From an uncultured Clostridia bacterium (GTDB lineage Bacteria > Bacillota > Clostridia > Peptostreptococcales > Anaerovoracaceae): a DNA stretch of 64,000 nt. Shown piece by piece: positions 36,115 to 43,658 of the stretch; the first letter of the stretch is position 1; every line of letters starts with the position of its first letter. The notes under the pieces are model-generated. The model was not told where the DNA came from, ran no database searches, and saw only the letters and a program-made list of their open reading frames with translations. A program made the position numbers and the translations under genes. Location: positions 1 through 64,000 of the forward strand of contig CAKQOE010000001.1 in NCBI GenBank assembly GCA_934255545.1. The letters run 5' to 3'.

Positions 36115-36810
36115 CTATATTTTCTCTATCTTGTATCCCTGTCCCCAGACTACCTTCAGATAACGCGGGTCCGACGGGTTTATCTCCGTCTTTTCACGTA
36201 TGTGCCTTATATGCACCGCGACTGCGCTCTCCGAACCGTAGGGCTCATCCTTCCATATCGCGCGGTATATTTCATCTGACGAATACACCTTTCCCGGCGT
36301 TTTCATCAGGAATCTCAGTATCCTGTACTCTATCGGCGTGAGCGACACAGGTTCACCGTCCACCGTAACAGTTTTAGTTTCATTATCCAGACGGAGCCCG
36401 CCCGTTTCCAGCACATCTGCCGTGTGCCTGTTCCACGAGCCGAGATTCGTATAGCGGCGCAGCTGCGATTTGACGCGCGCCATTACCTCAACAGGATTGA
36501 ACGGTTTCGTTATGTAATCATCCGCTCCTATATTCAGGCCGAGTATCTTGTCGCTGTCCTCACTCTTCGCCGTCAGCATGATTATCGGGACATTCGATAT
36601 CTCACGGATCTTCGCCGTGGCCGTTATCCCGTCCATCCCGGGCATCATCAGGTCCATAAGCACGAGCTGTATATCCTCTTCATTCATGACATCGAGGGCT
36701 TCCTGCCCGCTGTACGCCTCAAACACCCTGTAATCATCCGCCGCGCCCAGATATATCTTAAGCGCCGCCACTATATCCTTTTCATCGTCACATACCAGTA
36801 TATTGAACAA
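36115..36810 (-). CDS. OmpR/PhoB-family response regulator
   Basis: A 231-residue regulator. The receiver has CDDEKD, phospho-acceptor Asp53 in LMDLMMPG and Lys in TKPFNP. The winged-helix C-terminus (~130-228) has LTPIEYRILRFLMKTPGKVYSSDEIYRAIW and VHIRHIREK. Translation starts at a TTG, supported by GGAAGGAG eight bases upstream. It pairs with the sensor kinase downstream. Its promoter region (36816-36892) is duplicated at 40241-40317. Confidence 0.92.
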   Translation of the reverse strand: MFNILVCDDEKDIVAALKIYLGAADDYRVFEAYSGQEALDVMNEEDIQLVLMDLMMPGMDGITATAKIREISNVPIIMLTAKSEDSDKILGLNIGADDYITKPFNPVEVMARVKSQLRRYTNLGSWNRHTADVLETGGLRLDNETKTVTVDGEPVSLTPIEYRILRFLMKTPGKVYSSDEIYRAIWKDEPYGSESAVAVHIRHIREKTEINPSDPRYLKVVWGQGYKIEKI

Positions 36811-36815
36811 TTTTC

Positions 36816-36892
36816 TCTCTCCTTCCGATGCTATTATTGTAGCAAATGCGCGATTAAGAAAAAACAGCGTAAATATTTAAGATTTCTTTAAG
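36816..36892 (-). promoter_or_regulatory. Promoter/RBS region of response regulator (duplicated copy A)
   Basis: Contains GGAAGGAG, a TACAAT -10-like hexamer and, upstream on the minus strand, the AT-rich tandem motif CTTAAAGAAATCTTAAATATTT, typical of OmpR-type operators. It matches 40241-40317 in 75 of 77 positions. Confidence 0.7.
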
Positions 36893-36926
36893 AAGCAATG
36901 CATAAAATTCAAGTAAATATTTTCCA

Positions 36927-38252
36927 TCATTTCGTCTGCCCAGCAGACGCGCATACCTGTTCATATTCCTTTAATATTACCGTCATGATAAATTCCTTTT
37001 TATCGGCTTCGTATCGCCAATTAAGGTCACCTTTATACTTTTTTATAGCTCTTTTTACGCTCTTTATGCCGATGCCATGCAGAAGCTTTTTTTCTTTAGT
37101 CGTTACAAGCTCGCCGCGATACGTCACCGGCGGTGTGTCACAGCTGTTCGTTACTATTATGACGCTGTAACCGTTTCTCGTCGTCGTGTCAAAAAGCACG
37201 CTCTTCTTCTGGCTCGGCTCCGCCGCGCGGAAGGCATTGTCAAGTATATTTCCGAGTATAGTCACTATATCTGTGTCGTCCACTCCGCGGAGGTTGCAGG
37301 TCCTTACTTCATAAGTGAACTTTATGTCCTGTATCTCAGCCTGTGCTGAGTAGCGTTCGAGTACGGCATCCAGCACTAGGTTTCCGCTGCACGAGACTCT
37401 GCTGTATTTATTGAGCTTGTCTGTAAGGGTATTTATGTATTCGTCAAGCTCATGGTCTTTATTGAGCTGCTGTATCATGCTTAAGTGCTTTTTCATATCG
37501 TGCGCGTACAGCATCAGCTGCTGATTCTGCCTTTCCAGTGCCTCGTAATGCGTTTTTTCTATGTCGGTCCTCATATCTCCTGTCTGAGTTTCTATCTGCT
37601 CTGTTTCAGTGTCCGCGTAATACTGCCACGTCACAAAAAGCACTATAGTAGCGAAAGACAGCAGCATCGCTCCTATGACCAGGTAAAATTCTATGTCTGA
37701 CGATGTATCGCTTTCTGTCGCGACGATCCAGAATATGTATACGCATCCGGCGACAGCTGCAGGGTATATGAGAAATGAATATGGGATCCTTTTCCTGATT
37801 TCGCTTTTGTTTCTGTTTATTATTTTCATTACTATTATCACGCCTGCGAGATAGAGCATCTTGCTTACGGGATACTCTGCCATAAATGTCGTAAAATCGC
37901 TGTTGTAGCCGCGCAGCGGCTCGCCGCTGAACGCAGAAAACGAAAAGATCGCTATTATCTCAGTCATTCCTGAAAGCACCGTCAGGACGAGCGTAAAAAA
38001 CACGCCTTCCTTTATGCCAGTCTTAAAGCACAGCAGCAGAAATACTGCGTTAATGATCATTTCTACCGTCGTATTCATGAAAATGTCACTGTTAAACGCC
38101 ATATTTACCGCCGCGCCAGTCTGGAAAATTATGAAACCCGTAAATATCACGAATCCCCTCGACCTTTTCATTTCAGTCGTTCCGGAAAAAAACATGTAGG
38201 ATATAAGCATTTCGATAGTATAGAATACGGCTGCCGTTATCGGATTAAGCAT
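36927..38252 (-). CDS. GHKL-type (AgrC-like) sensor histidine kinase
   Basis: A 441-residue kinase with about six transmembrane helices in residues 1-215, a coiled linker, phospho-acceptor His251 in YAHDMKKHLSMI, and a GHKL ATPase with ILGNILDNAFRAAE and HGIGIKSVKRA boxes. This is the AgrC/peptide-sensing class. It begins 2 bases after the LytTR regulator gene. The last codons (CASAGQTK) are encoded by a hairpin element (36933-36949), suggesting the C-terminus was altered by an insertion. No AgrB/AgrD-like genes are nearby. Confidence 0.92.
   Translation of the reverse strand: MLNPITAAVFYTIEMLISYMFFSGTTEMKRSRGFVIFTGFIIFQTGAAVNMAFNSDIFMNTTVEMIINAVFLLLCFKTGIKEGVFFTLVLTVLSGMTEIIAIFSFSAFSGEPLRGYNSDFTTFMAEYPVSKMLYLAGVIIVMKIINRNKSEIRKRIPYSFLIYPAAVAGCVYIFWIVATESDTSSDIEFYLVIGAMLLSFATIVLFVTWQYYADTETEQIETQTGDMRTDIEKTHYEALERQNQQLMLYAHDMKKHLSMIQQLNKDHELDEYINTLTDKLNKYSRVSCSGNLVLDAVLERYSAQAEIQDIKFTYEVRTCNLRGVDDTDIVTILGNILDNAFRAAEPSQKKSVLFDTTTRNGYSVIIVTNSCDTPPVTYRGELVTTKEKKLLHGIGIKSVKRAIKKYKGDLNWRYEADKKEFIMTVILKEYEQVCASAGQTK
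36933..36949. repeat. Hairpin element within the 3' end of the GHKL kinase gene
   Basis: CGTCTGC-CCA-GCAGACG followed by CGCATA. The same stem with a CTG-type loop recurs at 39992-40008. Confidence 0.8.
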
Positions 38253-38254
38253 AG

Positions 38255-38965
38255 TTACCTTCTTTCCATGTATTCAAACCAGTATCTGTGAAATTCTGTC
38301 TGCCGGCGCGGGGCGACGGATAATGACTCGCCGTTTGACATTATTACTTTTTTGTATTTGTATTCGGTTATGTAATGCATATTAACGATGTACGATTTAT
38401 GTATCCTGAAGAAAAATCTTTCGGGCAACATGGAGCAGATATCATCGAAGCTTTCCCTGACTGCCGCTCTGCCGTCGGCTGTAATAATGACTGCGCGCCG
38501 CGATTCTATCATTACATAGATTATATCGTTGATATCTATGCGCCTGTACGCGCCGTCACCGGCGCCGGCAAATATAAATACATCTCCGTAAAAGTTATTG
38601 ATATACTCAAATGCTTTGTCAAGCCCTGAATACAGCCTTTCCGGTTCTATGGGCTTTATCAGGAATCGGAACGCTCTCAGGTCCATGGCTTCATCCTGAT
38701 ATCCGTTATAATTAGTAATGAAGAAAAACGCGGTGTTCTTATTTCTTCTTTTCAGCTCTTCAGCCAACTGAAGCCCGCTTATCTCACCCGTCTGTACGTC
38801 AAGAAGCGCTATATCATAGCTTTCACCGTCGTTCATTATGTCTGCCGGATCCTCTGATACGGTCATGCTGCAATTGAACGTATGCTCTTCAGCGTATTTT
38901 TCCATATGCCTCCGCAGTACCTCGGCGTCATTTTTTTCATCATCGCATATAAGTATCTTAAACAT
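38255..38965 (-). CDS. LytTR-family (AgrA-like) response regulator
   Basis: A 236-residue regulator. The receiver has CDDEKND, Asp56 in LLDVQTG and Lys in LIKPIEP. The C-terminal LytTR DNA-binding domain (~130-235) has the conserved FFRIHKSYIVNMHYI and SVAPRR elements. Such regulators bind direct repeats of ~9 bases about two helical turns apart; repeats of this kind are found at 39868-39899. Operon with the GHKL kinase. Confidence 0.93.
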   Translation of the reverse strand: MFKILICDDEKNDAEVLRRHMEKYAEEHTFNCSMTVSEDPADIMNDGESYDIALLDVQTGEISGLQLAEELKRRNKNTAFFFITNYNGYQDEAMDLRAFRFLIKPIEPERLYSGLDKAFEYINNFYGDVFIFAGAGDGAYRRIDINDIIYVMIESRRAVIITADGRAAVRESFDDICSMLPERFFFRIHKSYIVNMHYITEYKYKKVIMSNGESLSVAPRRQTEFHRYWFEYMERR

Positions 38966-39045
38966 TTTTCATCCGCCCCTTGTCCTCCATATATTATTAC
39001 TTCTATTATATAGTATATAGCGCTTGTATAGCGCAGCGGCGTTAA

Positions 39046-39084
39046 AAAAACACTGCCTCGTGGCTTTATCGCCGCTCGGCAGTG
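39046..39084 (-). terminator. Terminator of small membrane operon
   Basis: CACTGCC / GGCAGTG stem with a 20-base loop and a seven-T tract on the minus strand, about 70 bases below the gene ending at 39155. Confidence 0.8.
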
Positions 39085-39154
39085 CTTTACGTTTTCTTTA
39101 TTCTGTTAAACAGGTCAACAGCTTCACGCCTAAAAGAGTATATATCATCGTCCA

Positions 39155-39586
39155 TTATTTCTGCTGTTCTTCGACCTCTTCATCAGGGTACGCCTGATAT
39201 ACTCTCAAACTTACCTCGCCGTCAAGTTTACCTGCTTCAGTTATAAAATTAAGGTTGTACATAACGGGATGCGCTTTATTATTTATTATTACGGTTTTGG
39301 AGCCTGGCGGTATCGTATCTGTGCTTTCATATCCCCACGAGCTGGTGATGATCGCCTGAACGTCACTATTTGTTGTATTCGACACCCATATCTTGTACGC
39401 TCCGTATCCGATAGGCTGTCTCCATGACGTTCCGGATTCATCGACTGGCACATTTTCCATTATCCTATATGAATTCTTGCTGCTGTATGTAATGTTAAAT
39501 AATACTATCAAGCTTATCAGTATCACAAAGCACAGCGCTATGATCTGCAATATCTTTTTCACTTTAGGGCTGCTTATTTTATTCAT
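39155..39586 (-). CDS. Hypothetical single-pass membrane protein
   Basis: A 143-residue protein with one hydrophobic helix at about 12-32 (IIALCFVILISLIVLF) and an exported domain of ~110 residues that is beta-rich (GTSWRQPIGYGAYKIWVSNTTNSDVQAIITSSWGYE), then an acidic tail. I do not recognise the family. It overlaps the upstream small membrane gene by 8 bases. The pair lies directly upstream of the LytTR/GHKL system and behind LytTR-like repeats, so it is a candidate output of that system. Confidence 0.7.
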   Translation of the reverse strand: MNKISSPKVKKILQIIALCFVILISLIVLFNITYSSKNSYRIMENVPVDESGTSWRQPIGYGAYKIWVSNTTNSDVQAIITSSWGYESTDTIPPGSKTVIINNKAHPVMYNLNFITEAGKLDGEVSLRVYQAYPDEEVEEQQK

Positions 39587-39809
39587 ACATTTTCTCCATA
39601 AACTTCATCAGTCTATAAACGATATAATACAGGAATACAAACCATGCGATCGTTGAAAACGCAGCTCTGAACAATGGAAACCATACAGTCGCTGTATTTA
39701 CCGCATACCCAAAGAAATCAAACACGCAGTTCGGTATGACCGTAGCTGATAATAAAACAGCAACTATGACTATCTCGATAATTATCTTTTTTGCTTTCAT
39801 ATTTTTCAT
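39579..39809 (-). CDS. Hypothetical small two-helix membrane protein
   Basis: A 76-residue protein with two transmembrane helices (about 8-28 and 38-62) and a short basic loop. ATG 39809 is chosen because AAAGGAG lies five bases upstream; an upstream in-frame start at 39869 has no such site and falls in the promoter. First gene of the two-gene operon with 39155-39586. Function unknown. Confidence 0.65.
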   Translation of the reverse strand: MKNMKAKKIIIEIVIVAVLLSATVIPNCVFDFFGYAVNTATVWFPLFRAAFSTIAWFVFLYYIVYRLMKFMEKMYE

Positions 39810-39867
39810 GCTACTCCTTTCATCTCGAACATTATCATATAGTATCTTCCATCGCAATACGGTTTGC

Positions 39868-39899
39868 AAAACTGCGGACTGAGCGTGTAAAACTGCGGA
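39868..39899 (-). promoter_or_regulatory. LytTR-type direct repeats upstream of small membrane operon
   Basis: AAAACTGCGGA occurs at 39868-39878 and 39889-39899, a 21-base period. On the coding strand each reads CCGCAGTTTT, which contains the CAGTT core of AgrA/ComE-type sites. A GATAAT/TATATGATAAT -10-like element lies downstream near 39835-39845. Confidence 0.6.
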
Positions 39900-39991
39900 T
39901 TTTATTGTGACTACATATTTTTTGTATATTCAATATTATTTCTTTTTAATGCTCAAATAATTATTTAAAGCAGCGGCTCTGCTGCTGTTTT

Positions 39992-40008
39992 CGTCTGCCT
40001 GGCAGACG
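39992..40008. repeat. GC-rich hairpin, C-N-G class
   Basis: CGTCTGCC-T-GGCAGACG, followed by CGCTTA. It shares stem and flank with 36933-36949. The surrounding gap (39900-40090) is otherwise AT-rich without a gene. Confidence 0.8.
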
Positions 40009-40090
40009 CGCTTATGTACTGATAGGCTGTAAGCTATTAATGCATTTCATGCAGAAAGGCTCCTAAACGACTATTTAGAACTTGTGATCA

Positions 40091-40149
40091 AAACAAAAAC
40101 TCCGGCAGAAGCGAGGCTGTCATTTTACTGACCTGCCTCAATGCCGGAG
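40091..40149 (-). terminator. Terminator of orphan mini-unit
   Basis: CTCCGGCA / TGCCGGAG outer stem with an inner GAGGC/GCCTC stem, followed on the minus strand by TTTTTGTTTT. Confidence 0.8.
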
Positions 40150-40169
40150 ATAAATATTACGTAATTTTG

Positions 40170-40241
40170 TTATTTATTATCGCTTACCCTATTATCTATC
40201 GGAACCACCGCAAGAGTTTTTCCCAATGCAGCTAATTCCAT
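40170..40241 (-). CDS. Possible 23-codon peptide behind duplicated promoter
   Basis: The ATG follows a copied GGAAGGAGAG site directly and opens a 23-codon frame (MELAALGKTLAVVPIDNR...). It sits between the copied promoter (40241-40317) and a strong terminator. The spacing from site to ATG is short. It may be a real small peptide, a gene remnant, or chance. Not recognised. Confidence 0.3.
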   Translation of the reverse strand: MELAALGKTLAVVPIDNRVSDNK

Positions 40242-40317
40242 CTCTCCTTCCGATGGTATTATTGTATCAAATGCGCGATTAAGAAAAAACAGCGTAAATA
40301 TTTAAGATTTCTTTAAG
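40241..40317 (-). promoter_or_regulatory. Duplicated response-regulator promoter (copy B)
   Basis: 75 of 77 bases match 36816-36892, including the putative OmpR-type operator and ribosome site, in the same orientation. Differences are at 40256 and 40267. Downstream is only the 23-codon frame and a terminator. Confidence 0.8.
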
Positions 40318-40360
40318 TCCTTTATTGATCGCACCGAATGCCCGAAAAACGGCATAAAAA

Positions 40361-40397
40361 TACCGCCCCAAAACCACAAAATGCAGTTTGGGGCGGC
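40361..40397 (-). terminator. Terminator of secreted-protein gene
   Basis: CCGCCCCAAA / TTTGGGGCGG stem followed on the minus strand by TATTTTT, about 155 bases below the stop at 40554. Confidence 0.8.
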
Positions 40398-40553
40398 ATA
40401 ATTCATCACTGCAGCCGTCACCAGATTAACTAAATTTTATTCTAATTTATTACTGATATCATTATCGCTTCTTTATATTTATCAATATAAAAATTAATAC
40501 TATAAGTGGTATTATTTTTATAACTAAACTTAAAATAAAAGCAATCGTTTTCA

Positions 40554-41273
40554 TTACGAAAGCCATTCTCCATTCCAAGACTGAACAACTTTTACCTGTT
40601 TATCAACTGTGTCTATTGAAGAGCATTTTACCTTATTATACATCTTAAATACTTTACTATATTGTGCTGTCGTAGTCTGCGTTAACGTAAATACACAATT
40701 CATGGACACAGTTTCTCCTATACCTGCTGAAGACTTAGATATATTAACATTACCCGCACTTCCACTTGCAGCTCCAGAAACATCCATATATGACTCTCCA
40801 TATCTTTCAGTAATACCACTAGCACTCAATTTATAATGATTAACTAAGTATAAATCATAATATAATGGACCTATCCACACTTCATAATGAGAGGTAAATT
40901 TTCTATTTCCATAATCTTTCCAAAGTGTCTCGCCTCCAGGTGTACTAGCTGTTAAGTCTATTAATGATTCATCTTCTGATTCATCAATAAGTGTAATTTT
41001 CAATTTAGAATTATCACCTAAATTAAAAATTTTTTCTTTTGTGGTTCCAGTTTCAATACAAAGCTCATTATTTTTTAATATTTCTTCCACTTTATTAAAT
41101 TTATCAGCAATTAATTTTTCATTATTCGCCATGTATATATTATAATAATCCTCATTGCTGCTATAATTTTTTAATACATTATTTATTTTAAAATTATTAT
41201 CTGTAGCAAATACTGATACACTTCCTGTTATAATCGTCACCATGCATAAAAATATACTAAATATTTTTTTCAA
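40554..41273 (-). CDS. Hypothetical secreted protein
   Basis: A 239-residue protein with a clear signal peptide (residues 1-23, cleaved near VFA) and no further membrane helix. The mature part has an Asn/Lys-rich N-terminal half and a beta-rich Ser/Gly/Thr C-terminal half (YMDVSGAASGSAGNVNISKSSAGIGETVSMN). It starts at TTG, supported by GAGGAG seven bases upstream. Low GC compared with housekeeping genes. Family not recognised. It neighbours two DUF6147-like secreted proteins and a secreted peptidase. Confidence 0.75.
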   Translation of the reverse strand: MKKIFSIFLCMVTIITGSVSVFATDNNFKINNVLKNYSSNEDYYNIYMANNEKLIADKFNKVEEILKNNELCIETGTTKEKIFNLGDNSKLKITLIDESEDESLIDLTASTPGGETLWKDYGNRKFTSHYEVWIGPLYYDLYLVNHYKLSASGITERYGESYMDVSGAASGSAGNVNISKSSAGIGETVSMNCVFTLTQTTTAQYSKVFKMYNKVKCSSIDTVDKQVKVVQSWNGEWLS

Positions 41274-41323
41274 TTTTAAGCTCCTCTCTGTTTCTAAACT
41301 TTATACTAAGCAATAAACATTCC

Positions 41324-41746
41324 TTAATACCTTACATTTGAACTATAACGTGTAATAGTCTCGCTCTTAGAGCCTGAATAAACTATGAATACTGTACGTA
41401 CTCTGTACAGACCCTTTGTTACAGAAGCAGTCTTTGAAAAAGTCAATATATTTCCGTTTTTTGACTTACTCCAGTTTCCTGCAACAGGCCATTTCCCATT
41501 GTCGTACTTTTCAAGATACATAGTTGCAGATATCTTTGTTACTACCTTTGATGATCCGCTGGCAGAACAGCTTAACTCTGCGGTTCCTGAATTAATGCTC
41601 AACGATGATATTATATCATCTGCATATTCATACATAGGAGCGACCATATCATTTTCATTGCTCAACGCATATCCCATAACTGACATACTGAAAAATACGC
41701 TTACTATGGTAAACACCGATATGAATACTTTTATCGCTTTTGCCAT
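41324..41746 (-). CDS. DUF6147-like small secreted protein (copy 1)
   Basis: A 140-residue protein with a signal peptide (about 1-26, ending in YALS). The mature domain is beta-rich, with SSLSINSGTAELSCSASGSSKVVTKISATMYLEKYDNG and a C-terminal SETITRYSSNVRY. This pattern fits the DUF6147 family of small clostridial secreted proteins (recognised by pattern, moderate certainty). AAAGGTGG precedes the ATG; this site can pair with an upstream CACCACCTT in the leader. A near-identical copy lies at 44853-45275. Confidence 0.8.
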   Translation of the reverse strand: MAKAIKVFISVFTIVSVFFSMSVMGYALSNENDMVAPMYEYADDIISSLSINSGTAELSCSASGSSKVVTKISATMYLEKYDNGKWPVAGNWSKSKNGNILTFSKTASVTKGLYRVRTVFIVYSGSKSETITRYSSNVRY

Positions 41747-41756
41747 AACTAAATTT

Positions 41757-41840
41757 CACCACCTTTCTGTCATATACTCGAAATGCTTTCAGAGATCTCT
41801 CCTGTAAAACGTTTCTATCTATATAACCTTCAAGGTGGTG
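41757..41840 (-). promoter_or_regulatory. Leader with ribosome-site-sequestering inverted repeat (copy 1)
   Basis: On the plus strand CACCACCTT (41757-41765) and AAGGTGGTG (41832-41840) are perfectly complementary. In the mRNA the upstream arm would mask the AAGGTGG ribosome site. The arms are kept in copy 2 (45286-45368). Confidence 0.6.
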
Positions 41841-41892
41841 ATATAGGGACAGGATTTTTTAAATTTTTTTAAAATTTACTGACTTTCCGCTT

Positions 41893-42407
41893 CGTCTTGA
41901 AAAGATCCTTAAGTTTCCTATTAAAAAAGTTGTACTTGTACAGTATCAGAGGGTCATGGAGATCGATCTGGGTGCACATGGTATAAGGCTTGATGTGTAT
42001 GCTGAAGCCCTGCCCGTATCTTTGATACGGCGCGCAGGTCTCATACAGAAATCACGCGGCTTTAGCCGCAATGTGATTTTTCAGTTGATGATGATACCGG
42101 CACCCGCTACTCTGTTGAAATGCAAAAGAAGAATGAGTATAATATCGGTAAAAGAAGCCGTTATTAGATCCATGAACGTGTCCTTAAAGTAAAAAATAAC
42201 AGAGAGTTGGAGGTGGAATTTGTGAAATTGCGTGAACGCGATGAAGCGAATTACAAGGCAGGATTCGAGGAAGGCGCATTGCATGAAAAGTATAATATTG
42301 TAAAAAGCATGCTCAGCAAGGGTTCAGTTACAGACGAAGACATCCGCGATATCACTGGCTGCACTCAGGAATTTATCGACAGTATACGCAACTTTGAAAA
42401 GCAGTGA
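41893..42407 (+). pseudogene. Decayed Rpn-family nuclease gene
   Basis: Homologous to the intact gene at 47157-48011. It lacks the first ~45 codons and is interrupted by an 83-bp hairpin element at 42006-42088 that shifts frame. It also lacks an internal ~100 codons: the junction near 42165 joins the KRSRYY region directly to IHERVLKVK. The C-terminal frame from about 42207 stays open (FVKLRERDEANY...) and ends at the same position as the intact gene. Clearly non-functional as a nuclease. Confidence 0.9.
42006..42088 (+). mobile_element. 83-bp hairpin element inserted in Rpn pseudogene
   Basis: Removing these 83 bases restores codon-for-codon alignment with the intact paralogue, and TGA flanks both ends (42003-42005, 42086-42088). 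Inside are two nested hairpins: CCTGC-CCGTATC-TTT-GATACGG-CGC-GCAGG (42009-42038) and AAATCAC-GCGGC-TTTA-GCCGC-AAT-GTGATTT (42049-42079). No coding capacity. Confidence 0.85.
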
Positions 42408-42468
42408 TATATAACTCTGTTGTGAATAGTACATTTATAAATTATTAATTTTTTAGTTAAATGTTATG

Positions 42469-42514
42469 AAAGCTTCCTTCGCCCGAATCAATATACGGTA
42501 AAAAGGAAGCTTTT
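42469..42514 (+). terminator. Terminator behind Rpn pseudogene
   Basis: AAAGCTTCCTT / AAGGAAGCTTT stem and T-tract. The same structure follows the intact paralogue at 48064-48109. Confidence 0.85.
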
Positions 42515-42666
42515 CTGTTATAAATCTACTTTATAGTTTCCGTCGCAAATACGGATCTGTGCTACGTCAGATGCAGAAAAATTACTCACGTCTGTTTTTC
42601 CCCTTCTTACCGACGCGGTGACGCGCGCTCTTTGAAATATTTATTCCTGCAGTATTCCGCGCTTTG

Positions 42667-42978
42667 TTAATTCAGGTTATTGATAAATGTCTGTATCTCA
42701 TCATGAAACATGTGATTTACAAATTCGAATAATGTAATGAACAACAGGGAGATCTCTATGCCATAGCCTGATATATATTTATTTGAGGTGCCCGGAAAAA
42801 TCTTTTTGTGTTTTAAATATAACATGCATAATATGGTTATTAGCGTCAGCATCAAAAATATCAAGTTGATATTTTCAAACGCTTTTCCGCTCCATAGGTC
42901 GTTAGACAGGAAAAAACAGACAAACCATATCAGGCATAAAATGCAGTACAGCGTCTTAATTAATTTACTTTTTTCCAT
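42667..42978 (-). CDS. Hypothetical three-helix membrane protein
   Basis: A 103-residue protein with hydrophobic helices at about 9-25, 36-56 and 72-88. ATG 42978 is preceded by AAAGGTG; an in-frame GTG at 42993 overlaps that site, so either start is possible. Function unknown. It lies 44 bases below the hypothetical gene 43023-43640 and probably shares its transcript. The gap 42515-42666 holds a short coding-like remnant and a CGCG-GTGA-CGCG hairpin. Confidence 0.6.
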   Translation of the reverse strand: MEKSKLIKTLYCILCLIWFVCFFLSNDLWSGKAFENINLIFLMLTLITILCMLYLKHKKIFPGTSNKYISGYGIEISLLFITLFEFVNHMFHDEIQTFINNLN

Positions 42979-43022
42979 AATAAGATCGATCACCTTTTTT
43001 CATAAATATAAAATGCTTTTTA

Positions 43023-43640
43023 TTACCACTTTCCTTTGAGATCATAAAATACGTCTATCAGTTCTATATGGTCTACGTAACCTGACTCGTCGTATATTAT
43101 GCGATAGCCGTATGTCTTGCCCTGTCTGCCCTGGTACAGGCTTGTCTGAAGTATAAGGTATTCGTTATCGCTATCAATGAAATTATACCCATGGTCGTAT
43201 GATGCCAGAATCTTTTCTCCTTTATCGGAAACATAGCATAAATTGGAGATCTCATCGCCATATGAATCATGTTGATCTGTGTCTCTGACTTCAAATCTTC
43301 CTTTAGCCAGATCGACCTCGGTTCCTCCATGCTTAGAAAAAGATATTTTTTCCGCTTCCTTTTTTCCAAGCTTCTGTCTGCCATATTTCTCGGTCCATTC
43401 ATATGTATTTTTCTCTGCCTGATAGTAATATGTTCCATTTTCTATAAATCCTATGAACGAACGCCCGTCATAATGGAAATCATAATTTACCTTGTATATT
43501 CCATATACGACCGATACAGTCACTAAAATTATTACTATAGCTTTAATGAAGCATTTGTAATACCAGCAACGTATTTTCAGTTCGCGTATCTGAGCTTCAA
43601 GACTTTCATTTGAATTTGTTTTCTGGTTTTCTGACATCAT
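43023..43640 (-). CDS. Hypothetical single-pass membrane protein
   Basis: A 205-residue protein: short cytoplasmic coil (1-25), one transmembrane helix at about 33-52 (FIKAIVIILVTVSVVYGIY), and an external domain of ~150 residues rich in Tyr, Asp and Gly, ending YGYRIIYDESGYVDHIELIDVFYDLKGKW. ATG 43640 chosen for AGGTGG five bases upstream. Not recognised. It directly follows the secreted peptidase gene (18 bases), suggesting one operon and perhaps a partner or immunity-type role (inference only). Confidence 0.65.
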   Translation of the reverse strand: MMSENQKTNSNESLEAQIRELKIRCWYYKCFIKAIVIILVTVSVVYGIYKVNYDFHYDGRSFIGFIENGTYYYQAEKNTYEWTEKYGRQKLGKKEAEKISFSKHGGTEVDLAKGRFEVRDTDQHDSYGDEISNLCYVSDKGEKILASYDHGYNFIDSDNEYLILQTSLYQGRQGKTYGYRIIYDESGYVDHIELIDVFYDLKGKW

Positions 43641-43658
43641 ACTTACCACCTATTAAAT

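Larger units (their letters stand above)
41324..41870 (-). repeat. Direct duplication, copy 1 (secreted gene plus leader)
   Basis: The coding region and ~125 bases of upstream leader match 44853-45400 with few differences, in the same orientation, about 3.5 kb apart. Confidence 0.9.

Noticed and set aside
42536..42670. Minus-strand coding-like remnant (SNFSASDVAQIRICDGNYKVDL)
   Set aside because: A short frame running through a hairpin, with no start or homologue; could be chance.
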